Part shown: one piece after another, positions 22,221 to 32,498 of the stretch
How positions within the stretch are numbered: the first letter of the stretch is position 1
Layout of the letters: every line of letters starts with the position of its first letter
Source: Globomyces pollinis-pini
Lineage: Eukaryota > Chytridiomycota > Chytridiomycetes > Rhizophydiales > Globomycetaceae
Direction of reading: 5' to 3'
NCBI GenBank assembly: GCA_025399215.1
Contig: MU621258.1
Location: forward strand, 1-38,353
Length of the DNA stretch: 38,353 nt
Made by a program: the position numbers and the translations under genes
The notes under the pieces: model-generated
Database searches by the model: none
What the model was told of the DNA's origin: nothing
Seen by the model: the letters and a program-made list of their open reading frames with translations, nothing else

Positions 22221-24243
22221 ATGTCTTCGAAAGAGGAATTGATTTTATGGGTGAAGGGAATTGGTGAATTTAAAAAAGGAAACTTCAATGCTGCATTCGA
22301 ATACTTTAGAGGTGTTGGTGGTTACGCTAGAATTATGTTCAACTTGGCAATGATTCATACTAATAATCAAGATCATAAATCTAGTATTGCCATGTATTCC
22401 AAATGCACTCAAGTCGATAATTATATGGCTGTTGCTTATTTTCAAAAGGCAAATGCACATTGGCTACTGAGGGAAACGAGTGATGCTAAAAAGTCCTATC
22501 AAATGGCCATTGATGTTTGTTATCATTAATTAATCAATAGTTGCTATTGGACAATGATTACATTGATTATGAACAATTGGGAATGAAATACAAGTTATAT
22601 AGATCTGAAATCGTATTTAACGTAGCAATGTGCTATGCAGATGAGGGAAACACAGCCAAGATGAATGATTGTATTGCTAAAGCAAGAAAATTGGCTACAA
22701 CGTCAGAACAGAAAAGATTTATAGATACAACAAAATCAGATATATTCACTGTCCCACTCAACCTGATATTCGATGTGACTGAATCAAAGAAGAATAATTT
22801 AACAGATAAGAGTTATTTGCAAGATGGAAGGGTGGCCTTGGACAGGAATGCAGCTGAACCAGGTTTTAATGGATTTGCAGGTGCCGCATTATTGAATCCA
22901 GAGTTAAAAAACCCAGAGAATTCTGGTACTTTAGTTCGTGGAAAAGGGAATAATCGGTTGGATAACATATCGAACCGATCTTCATCTTTAGCTGCTAAAA
23001 ACGATTCAAATGCTTATCCATCACCTGGTCGTACATTAAAGAATGAATCTACCAGAAAATATACCAGAAAGTCCTCATTGCCTGAATTCCGGAACAGTAA
23101 TAGACCATATCAAATTGATCGCATGCCAAACCCTATACCAGAGAGCGATGGAAGCGTAATGGAGTATGAAAAAGTGAATGAGTTTGATTTACTGGCATAC
23201 GAAGTTGAAAATACCAGAATTGATGCATATCAAAAAACCCAAACTTTGGGTAGAAAAGACCAAACCGGATATCAAGCAAATCAATCCTTGAGCAGAAAAG
23301 GCGATCAAATTAAATTAAAAATCAATGGCCATGCAATTGGAAACCAATCTTGTATGCTCATGGTTGATTATTCTTCCATACAAATCGATCAATTGGTCTC
23401 AAAAATACAACAGAAGTTAAAGACAAAAGACGGGTTTAATTTGGCGTACTTGGACGAAGATACCATGGTGACCATATTTGATCAAGAGGATTTGAATATT
23501 TTTTTGGATGATAATGATGGTTCATTTGTAATCTATTTGATTGGAAAAGAAGTTGAAGAGCAAGATCAGTTGAAGCAAATTCTAACTGCAAATTTGGCAT
23601 GGGTAAGTTGTTTTGCAAATTAATTCAATAGGCCGAACAAACTGAAAAATCACAACCTAAACTGTTTGAAGAATTAGCAAGTGGTCAAAGTCCTACGATG
23701 CTTTGGATAGGTTGTTCAGATTCAAGAGTTCCTCCATCATTGATTACCGGAAGAAATCCCGGTGAAATGTTTGTACATCGTAATATTGGGAATGGTGTGT
23801 ATCCCATGGATGACAATGCTAATTCCGTCATTGAATATTCGGTGGAGCACTTGAAAGTCAAAGACGTTATTGTTTGTGGTCATTTCGGATGTGGTGCGGT
23901 TATGGCAGGAATGGGAGGAGATACAGGTATGGAATTCATAGAAAAATGGATCAATCAGATTCGTAAAATTTATTCCAAATATGAAATTAAAATGGAATCT
24001 TATAATCAATCAGAGCAAGTTGAAATCATGTGTCAAATCAATGCGATTATTAATGCACGTAATGCTTGTTTATCAAAACCTGTTCAACATGCGTGGAAAG
24101 TTCAACAACCTGTTACAGTTCATGCTTGGATATATCAACTTAAAAATGGTCGTATAAAGGATTTGGGATTCAATGTGTCTAGACCAGAAGATATTGATCT
24201 TACTACACAATTGGCGATTAAAAAGGTGTTCCAGAGTGTATAA
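22221..24243 (+). CDS. NoxR/p67phox-like NADPH oxidase activator fused to beta-carbonic anhydrase (TPR-AD-PB1-CA)
   Basis: Three exons, 22221-22514, 22541-23602 and 23632-24243 (introns 26 and 29 nt), encode about 655 residues in one frame. Residues 1-~150 are the p67phox/NoxR TPR block, with YIDYEQLGMKYKLYRSEIVFN as in fungal NoxR, which binds Rac-GTP. Residues ~165-192 (DIFTVPLNLIFDVTESK...DKSYLQDG) match the activation region. A Ser/Asn/Arg-rich linker follows. Residues ~353-435 are PB1 (KLKINGHAIG, FNLAYLDEDTMVTIFDQEDL). From ~441 there is a complete beta-CA with zinc ligands Cys480, His536, Cys539 and Asp482/Arg484. NoxR proteins activate NADPH oxidase at membranes; here the same chain could supply or sense CO2/HCO3-. 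Splicing over TGG|GCC is what joins the two parts. Confidence 0.9.
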
Positions 24244-24873
24244 GTAAAAGTTTAATTAAATAAAGTTTCAATTATATGAAGTATTGTGTGCAATGAATAA
24301 GCTTATTGGCGTTTTAACACGTATTATATAGCAATGCAACCTAAAAAAATCAGGAACTAATTTGTCTATAGAGAATGCTTCGATTTTCCATACAAAATAA
24401 CTATGAGCAGCGTTCCATAAATAACCAGGAACAACGTTATAAAACATAGTTATGAGCAACGTTATAACACATAGTTGTGAACAACGTTATTAAATAGTTA
24501 CAAACAACAAGTGCAAGGTTACATCAAATAATCATCTACATTGTTACATTCAATAATCATGAACATGGCTGCATAGTTTGAATCGATAAGTTTTTGATGG
24601 GATTGTGTCATTTTCGTGTCAGATCTAATTCAACACAAATTCTTTACCAATTCATTTGATGGAAATGACAAACATTCAATAAACAGTCAACAATTGAAAC
24701 CAAGTGGATTATTGTAAATCAAATTCCCTTCCCAAGAGTCTATTATTAAATCCATAGATTCCCCCTTCCAGATCCTTTCAATCAGATAACAGATTGAGCC
24801 AATTGGAACCAAAACAAGAAAAAAATCACTTTCGCCTCTTATCCACAGATTGTGAATTTGTAATATTGAAATA
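24244..24873. promoter_or_regulatory. intergenic region upstream of the PB1-CA fusion, with short repeats
   Basis: About 630 bp separates the two fusion genes. It contains the 3' end of the first (an AATAAA-type signal lies just after its stop) and three 25-bp repeats (separate entry). I could not find a TPR-coding remnant here, so the second fusion does not seem to extend upstream. Confidence 0.4.
24431..24505. repeat. three tandem 25-bp repeats centred on AACGTT
   Basis: The palindrome-containing core AACGTTAT starts at 24433, 24458 and 24483, exactly 25 bp apart. Each is followed by an A-rich ACATAGTT-like stretch; the third unit is more diverged. They lie ~370-440 bp before the ATG of the PB1-CA gene and could be protein-binding sites or a simple minisatellite. 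Confidence 0.7.
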
Positions 24874-26079
24874 ATGGAAAATCGAAGAATTGGTGGTGGT
24901 AGAACTCAAGAAAGAAATCGTGGTGATTCTGCTACTAAAAAGTATACTAGAAAATCTTCTCTACCTGAATTCCGTAATAGTGCTACTAGGCCTTATCGAA
25001 TTCCAAATGAACCTTTACCTCAAACTGATATGTTGGAATATGAACGTGCTGATGATTTCGACTTTTTGGCTTATGAAGTCTCTAATACCAAAATCAGCAA
25101 TTCTTCAACTGGAAATCGTCAACCAAGTCGTAGGGATAATAAGGTGAAAGTTAAAGTCAATGGTCATGCTATTGGATGTCAAACATGTATGGTTTTGGTT
25201 GACTATCAAACAGTCACTTTGGATCAATTGATTGCTAAAATTGACCAGAAATTAAAAGTGAATGTAAAATATAATTTGGCTTATTTGGATGGAGAAACTT
25301 TGGTGACATTATTTGACCAAGAAGATTTGAATATCTTTTTGGAAGATAATGTAGGATCCTTTTGTCTATTTTTAATAAGTAAAGATGCTGATGATGAAGA
25401 TCAATTGAATCATATACTAGCAGCTAATTTGGCATGGGTAATTAATGTAACTGTTTTTAATATATAGGCGAAAGAAACCGAAAAGTCACAACCGCAGTTA
25501 TTTGAAGAACTAGCTAGCGGCCAGCATCCAACAATGCTTTGGATAGGCTGTTCCGATTCAAGAGTTCCTCCATCGGTTGTAACTGGAAGAAATCCAGGTG
25601 ATATGTTTGTTCATCGAAACATTGGAAATGGTGTCTACCCAACTGATGACAATGCTAATTCGGTTATTGAATACTCAGTTGAGCACTTGAAAGTCAAGGA
25701 CGTTATTGTTTGTGGGCACTTTGGATGTGGTGCAGTGATGGCAGGTATGGGTGGTAATACGGGTATGGAATTCATAGAAAAATGGATCAATCAAATTCGC
25801 AAAATCTATTCCAAATATGAATTTCAAATGGAATCATATGAAACCTCTCAACAAGTTGAAATCATGTGTCAAATCAATGCGATTATTAATGCACGTAATG
25901 CATGTTTATCAAAACCTGTTCAACATGCTTGGAAAAACCAACAATCTGTTACTGTTCATGCTTGGATTTATCAGCTGAAAAATGGTCGTATCAAAGATCT
26001 TGATTTTAACGTTTCGAGGCCCGAAGATGTTGAGATAAGTACCCAATTGGCAATCAAGAAAGTCTTTGCAACTATTTAA
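24874..26079 (+). CDS. PB1 domain-beta-carbonic anhydrase fusion protein
   Basis: Two exons, 24874-25437 and 25468-26079, over a 30-nt intron give about 391 residues. It is a close paralogue of the preceding gene without TPR and activation region. A basic start (MENRRIGGGRTQERNRGDS) leads into the shared KKYTRKSSLPEFRNS linker motif, then PB1 (~90-170: KVKVKVNGHAIG, YNLAYLDGETLVTLFDQEDL) and a full beta-CA (Cys ~216, Asp ~218, Arg ~220, His ~272, Cys ~275). The intron follows the Trp codon of ANLAW, as in the other two CA genes. Nucleotide similarity of the CA exons of the two fusions is very high in places. PB1 domains pair with other PB1 domains (NoxR with Cdc24 in fungi), so this protein may bring CA activity to the same partner. 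Confidence 0.92.
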
Positions 26080-26222
26080 TTGGGCTTTTATGTGTTAAAA
26101 TAAATGAACGTCCATTGAATTTCGGATTTATTTCTTTAAAGTTCTTAAATTTCCAATACCTCTTTAAAAAGCTAAACTTGACATATATTTTTTAAACCTT
26201 TTATTAAAACGTTTCAACGTAT

Positions 26223-27801
26223 CTAATGTGTCTTAACGGAACTCTTTGTTGCTGCACTGTTTGCCGGAGCACTCTTGTTCATATTTGATACCGATGAAGA
26301 TGATTGTTTAAAAATCTTTGGAACTCTATCAAGATAAAAAATATTAAATAAAGAATGAAGTGATCGAAGTACACCTTTGAGTGCTTGAATTCCAATTGCA
26401 ATTTTATCATTGTTCAAATAGTCATTGTAATCAATTGCTTTGTATACGTTTTGGTAGGCAACAATAATAGCAATTTGAATCAAAAGAATAGCAAATACGG
26501 GTCGATCGTAACCCCATAATGTTTTAAGAGTATTTGGAATACCCTTGTTATCGAGGTTGAGTCTCACCATATAAAAGATAAGAAGTGTAGTTGGTACAAG
26601 ATTCCACAAAAACATTGTTATAATCCAATAAGGATTAAAAGTTCGCCATACTTTACGTAAACCTGAAGTACAATATGACCATTTTTTAAGACCTGGGATA
26701 CTACAAACATTGATATAGACCGATCCAGCCAAAAATACATGAAGTAACAATAATAGAACGCAGACTGGATAGATCGACCATCTTGGTATGAAACTAAGTT
26801 TTACAGAGTAAAGCAATAACACGGTCAAGTAAGCATTTCCAAGTGTTGCCAACCCATAGAACCAATTTCCAACAAAACTTAGAGTGTATAATGTAGCATT
26901 ACTTCCTGTTTGTCCCATATCTTGATACACATAAGTACAAACAAAAGCAAAATAGAGTAACTGTGAAGCAATTTGAGCTACAATATACAATTTATAACCC
27001 TTTCTTAATTTCATGATACCATGGATAACACCCAACCCATAAAAAATCAATTGTATAAACAATAAACTGACACGAATCACATCATAAATCACAAATGGAC
27101 CGGTACTAGGGACAAATGCCAAATTTTTGAAATCAGGAGTGAATAAAGTCCTAGTTTAAGTTGATAGATTTTTACCATATATTCTTTACAGAACCTTTTT
27201 GAAATGTCACCATTTTACCTGTCAATAATCCTAAATCAGGGTCATCATATTCTGTTGATTGTGGTAGTAGTTTAACCGAAATTGGATCACCACTACAACC
27301 ATCATCTGCATATACCAAAAAATCACCATTCTTTTTACACTTGTAGTATTGATCTACACATGTAGTGTCATCAGCCAAGACAAGAACTTCCACCAAACCA
27401 GTAAAGAGCGAACCATTAATGGGTTTAACCGAACAATATGTGTTATCATTAGCTCCAAGATGAACCAAAGATTCATAAGCGTCATCATCTGGATCTAATA
27501 AGGCAGGCGACCCACTCATCCAACCTTCCGAAATCTTCAAATCTAGAGATGCAAAACAACAACCAGCATAGATAGGAGTATACTTGTATCCACATTGACC
27601 GATAATATATTCACCAGCAAAATCAGTGTATAATGGAGCCCAAGTCTCATCTTCATCAGGTTCATAAGCTTCTATATCATTGATGTTGAAGATATACATA
27701 GCATTTGGAGGACCTTCACAGGCATACGTGTTTAGCCATTGAGACTGTAAGATTCGATCTGCCAAGATGGTCTTGAGCAGTAAAATCTTTTGGAGAATCA
27801 T
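26223..27801 (-). CDS. receptor-like protein A: secreted Cys-rich ectodomain plus ~7 membrane helices
   Basis: Two exons, 27801-27176 and 27150-26223, over a 25-nt intron, about 517 residues. A signal peptide (MILQKILLLKTILA) precedes a ~190-residue ectodomain with conserved cysteines (CEGPPNAMYIFNI, CGYKYTPIYAGCCFASLDL, TYCSVKPINGSLF, TTCVDQYYKCKKNG). The intron sits exactly at the end of the ectodomain (KNIW|TLFTP). The second exon has about six strong helices plus a weaker seventh (VIYDVIRVSLLFIQL..., GYKLYIVAQIASQLLYFAF, YWIITMFLWNLVPTTLLIF, SLHSLFNIFYL), ending in a Ser/Ala/Lys-rich tail. The layout suggests a plasma-membrane receptor, but I recognise no named family. First of three tandem paralogues. 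The ACGCGT box lies 27 bp before the ATG. Confidence 0.85.
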
Positions 27802-27827
27802 GTAAAGTTTTAAGAAAGTAGAACGAA

Positions 27828-27833
27828 ACGCGT
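27828..27833 (-). promoter_or_regulatory. ACGCGT box upstream of receptor-like gene A
   Basis: ACGCGT, identical to the MCB element bound by fungal MBF, lies 27 bp before the start codon. The same hexamer sits at nearly the same distance in the two paralogues. Confidence 0.45.
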
Positions 27834-27942
27834 AAACAATAAACTCTTTCTAATGGGTCATGTGAATTGATGGATCATAAACACAAAACAGGAGATGGGA
27901 TACTTACACAACTTTTTTTATTTCGGTATTTTGTTAATATAA

Positions 27943-29516
27943 TTAATGATTCTTTGTATTAGTAGTTCCGGTAGTACTATTAGGTACTTCACTTCGAGTC
28001 ATTTTAGAGATATTCAAAGAAGCAGTTTTGAAAATAATTGGAACTCTATCAAGATACAAAATATTAAACAAAGAATGAAGTGAACGTAATATTCCTTTCA
28101 AAGCTTGAACACCAATACCAGCTTTATCATTATTCAAATAATCATTTCTTTCCACAATTTGAAATACATTCTGATAAGATGCAATAATGATAATTTGAAC
28201 TAATAAAATTGCAAATACTGGTTTATCGTATAACCAAATCATTTTAGCTGTAGTTGATCCATTTCTTTTTTCTACACCTTGCCAAACGATATAGATGATT
28301 AATAATGTGGTTGGAATAAGATTCCACAAAAACATGGTTATAATCCAATATGGAACAAACGTTCTCCATACTTTTCGTAATCCTGATGTACAATATGACC
28401 ATTTTTTCAAACTGGCGATACTACATACGTTAAGATAAACTGATCCATTTAATAGTAAATGTAATAAAAATAATAGTATACAAACTGGATATAATGTCCA
28501 TTTCGGTACAAAACTGATTTTCACGGAATATAACAGTAAAACAGTCAAGTAACAGTTGAATAATGTTGCTAATCCATATAACCAATTACCAAGATAATCC
28601 ACATGTGATAAAGTAGTAGCATTACTGATGACTGTATCTTGATAAATGTATGACGAAACGAATGCCATGTAGAGTAATTGTGAACATAATTGAGCAACCA
28701 AGTATAATTTATAACCTTTTTGAAGTCTAATGATAGCTTGAACAGCACCCCATCCATAGAGAAGAAGTTGAAGTGAGAGTAATCCAATACGTAGAACGTC
28801 AGAAGCAACAAATGGATTCGGATTGGGTACAAATACAATGTTTCGGTCACTAGGGGTAAATAGAGTCCTGGAATAAATACAAATATTATATACCATATCT
28901 TTTGGGTTGTTCCCTTTTGAAAAGTTACCATTTGACCTTCAAATGTACCTAAAGATGGATGAGACAGTTCTGTCGATTGTGGTTGGAAAGAGACAGATAT
29001 AGGATTTCCATTACAACCATTTTCATTATAAACCAAAAATTCACCATTCTTTTTACACTTGTAGTGTTGATCTACACATGTAGTGTCATCAGCCAACACA
29101 AGAACTTGCACTAATCCCATGAATAGTGACCCATTCATCGGTTTGACTGAACAGTAAGTATTACCATTTGCACCAAGATAAACCAAACCATCATATGTAT
29201 CATCTGAGGGTAACAAGGTTGGAGAACCACTCTTCCATCCTTCCGATATCGTTAAATCAAGAGATGCAAAACAACATCCATTATAAATAGGTGTTTTCTT
29301 TATCCCACATGTACCTATAATATATTCACAAGCAAAATCAGTGTATAATGGAGCCCAAGTCTCATCTTCATCAGGTTCATATGCTTCTATATCATTGATA
29401 TTGAAGATATACATGGCATTTGGTGGTCCATCACATGAATAACTATCTAACCATTGTGATTCCAAAATTTTATCAGCATGAGCAACAGAAAGTAGTATCA
29501 AATAGTTTAGTATCAT
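27943..29516 (-). CDS. receptor-like protein B: secreted Cys-rich ectodomain plus ~7 membrane helices
   Basis: Two exons, 29516-28894 and 28867-27943, over a 26-nt intron, about 515 residues. I start at ATG 29516 because it opens a signal peptide (MILNYLILLSVAHA); the longer frame upstream begins only at a TTG. The ectodomain repeats the family cysteines (CDGPPNAMYIFNI, GCCFASLDLTISEGWKSGSP, TYCSVKPMNGSLF). The intron again separates ectodomain and membrane part (QKIW|TLFTP). The membrane half is very close to gene A (KKWSYCTSGLRKVWRTF, YWIITMFLWNLIPTTLLI, LRSLHSLFNILYLDRVP). The short tail is Thr/Asn-rich. High similarity to A and lower to C indicates A and B are the younger pair. Confidence 0.85.
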
Positions 29517-29542
29517 ATTTAAATGATAAATTGTTTGAAAAA

Positions 29543-29548
29543 ACGCGT
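29543..29548 (-). promoter_or_regulatory. ACGCGT box upstream of receptor-like gene B
   Basis: The hexamer lies 27 bp before the ATG at 29516, the same distance as in gene A. Confidence 0.45.
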
Positions 29549-29625
29549 ACTGAATACGGTTTGTATATATAATTTGAAATGGTGATTTGGAAATGAAATA
29601 GTTTAAAAATACAGATAAATTGATT

Positions 29626-31201
29626 TTATTGTGACTTTGCTGTACTAACCGTTCCAAAGTTACTTTTCAAATCACTTTTGTTCATACTTGCATCTTTCGA
29701 AACAGACTTAAAAACACGTCTGATACGATGAAGATATATGATATTAAATAGAGAATGAATAGATCGTAACAAACCTTTGATTTTCTGTACACCAGAAACT
29801 GCTTTATCATTATCTAAATAGTCATTAAAGTCAGTTAATAGAAAAACATTTTGATAAGAAATGATATTCATCAATTGAATGAGTAATATGATAAATATGA
29901 ATTTATCATGAAACCATATACTTTTGATGACACCAACGATAGTGAATTTTGGTAAATTTTGAGAAACAATAAAAATAATTAATAGTGTAGCTGGTACGAG
30001 ATTCCAAATAAACATTGTGATTATCCAATAGGGTATATAGAGTCTCCAAACAGATCTGAATGTAGAAGTACAATATGACCAATTCTTCCATGCTGAAAAA
30101 TTACAAACGTTAATATAAACAGCACCATTTAGTAAAATATGTAACATAAAGAGAATTGTACATACAGGATAAATTGTCCATTGAGGAACTAATTTAATTT
30201 GAAGAGAGTATAGTAAAAATACGTTGATGTAGATGTTGAACAATGTAGCAAGTCCATAAAGCCAATTACCAACATACTCAATCAATTGCCTTTCAAATGA
30301 GCTGTTAGTGTTAACCACAAGTTGATAGATGTAAGATGTTGCCAATGCCATATAGAGCAATTGTGAGACAATTTGAATGACAATAAAGAATTTGTATCCT
30401 TTCCGAAGTGCCAGTAACCCATCAAGAATCCCAGCAGTATAGAATAGAAGTGTTAGTAGTAGAAGAGAAAGTCGAAGGATTTCAGATTTAAAATGGGCAT
30501 TAGGATTTGGAACGAAAAACTTATCCTTAAAGGATGGGGTATAGAGTGTCCTAATATCAGTGACAATTGACTCACCATATAGTTCTTGTAGCTCCGTTTT
30601 GATATGTCACTAATCTACCTTCAAAATTTCCTAGCGCTTGGATATCAAACTGTATGATATTCTGTTGTAAACCAAGTGTATTTGGGGTACCAGTACAACC
30701 TTCGCTAGGGTAAACCAAAAAACTTCCATCTTTGTTGCATTTATAATACTTATCAACACATATATCTTTGTCGTCTGCCAAAAATAGAACTTCTGATAAC
30801 CCATTAAATAGAGAACCATTAATTGGGTTGATAGAACAGTAAGAGTGGTCATTTGCTCCAACGTAAACTGAAGATTCGTACGTAAAGTCGTCTGGTTTGA
30901 GTAGTGTTGGCGACCCACTCTTCCAACCACTTGATAAGTTTAAATCTAGAGAAGCAAAGCAACAACCAGAAAAAATAGGAGTGTACTTGTAACCGCATTT
31001 ACCAATGATAAATTCATTGGCAAAAGCAGTGTAAAGAGGTGCCCAAGTCTCATTTTTTGGAGATTGAGACTTTAAATTCTGGATATTGAAGACATACATT
31101 GCATCTGGAGGTCCTTCACATGAGTAGGAGTCCAACCATTGAGATTGAATAATTCTTTCTGCTTGACTATTTCCTATCAATAACCAAAATAATAATTGCA
31201 T
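29626..31201 (-). CDS. receptor-like protein C: secreted Cys-rich ectodomain plus ~7 membrane helices
   Basis: Two exons, 31201-30576 and 30550-29626, over a 25-nt intron, about 516 residues. Signal peptide MQLLFWLLIGNSQA, then CEGPPDAMYVFNI, KCGYKYTPIFSGCCFASLDL, SYCSINPINGSLF and DICVDKYYKCNKDG. The junction is RTIW|TLYTP, in the same phase (2) as in A and B. The membrane half keeps GYKF, QLLYMALATSYIYQ, NWSYCTSTFRSVWRLYIPYWIITMF and LLRSIHSLFNI, but is the most diverged of the three. Aspartate-free helix interiors and conserved aromatic/Trp positions argue for a receptor or channel rather than an enzyme. The paralogues differ mostly in short surface stretches of the ectodomain. Confidence 0.85.
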
Positions 31202-31221
31202 TGATAATAGTTGGAGAGTTG

Positions 31222-31227
31222 ACGCGT
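31222..31227 (-). promoter_or_regulatory. ACGCGT box upstream of receptor-like gene C
   Basis: The hexamer lies 21 bp before the ATG at 31201. The surrounding bases differ from those at genes A and B, so the shared core is not just a recent duplication trace. Confidence 0.4.
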
Positions 31228-31386
31228 TTTCGTTCCCTTGCTATTAAGGAAAAACATACCAATCATATGACAATTTATATTTTTTAATTTATTAATAATT
31301 CTTGTTTATGATTGGATTCTAATATTTTACCCCACAAAATTCAATTAACGAATGATAAGATACTAGTAAAGCAAGAGAGTACCAAG

Positions 31387-32300
<914 letters not shown>

Positions 32301-32498
32301 TGATAAACTATTTTTAATATAGCGTAAAAATACTAATTTTCCGTGATTTATTAGTTTCTCATTCGTGTATAATTAGGGTATGAATTAGTTTATAATTCGT
32401 GATTTATTAGTGTATGAATTAGTTAGTTTTTGTTGTCCAGTCTTTTGTATTTTTTCATTTGATTTGATTTTTCCAAATAAAAAACTTGTGATTCCATC

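Noticed and set aside
28569..29657. Long minus-strand ORF running from the ectodomain of receptor B into its membrane exon in another frame
   Set aside because: It starts at TTG and reads through the intron out of frame; the spliced model gives a signal peptide and intact helices.
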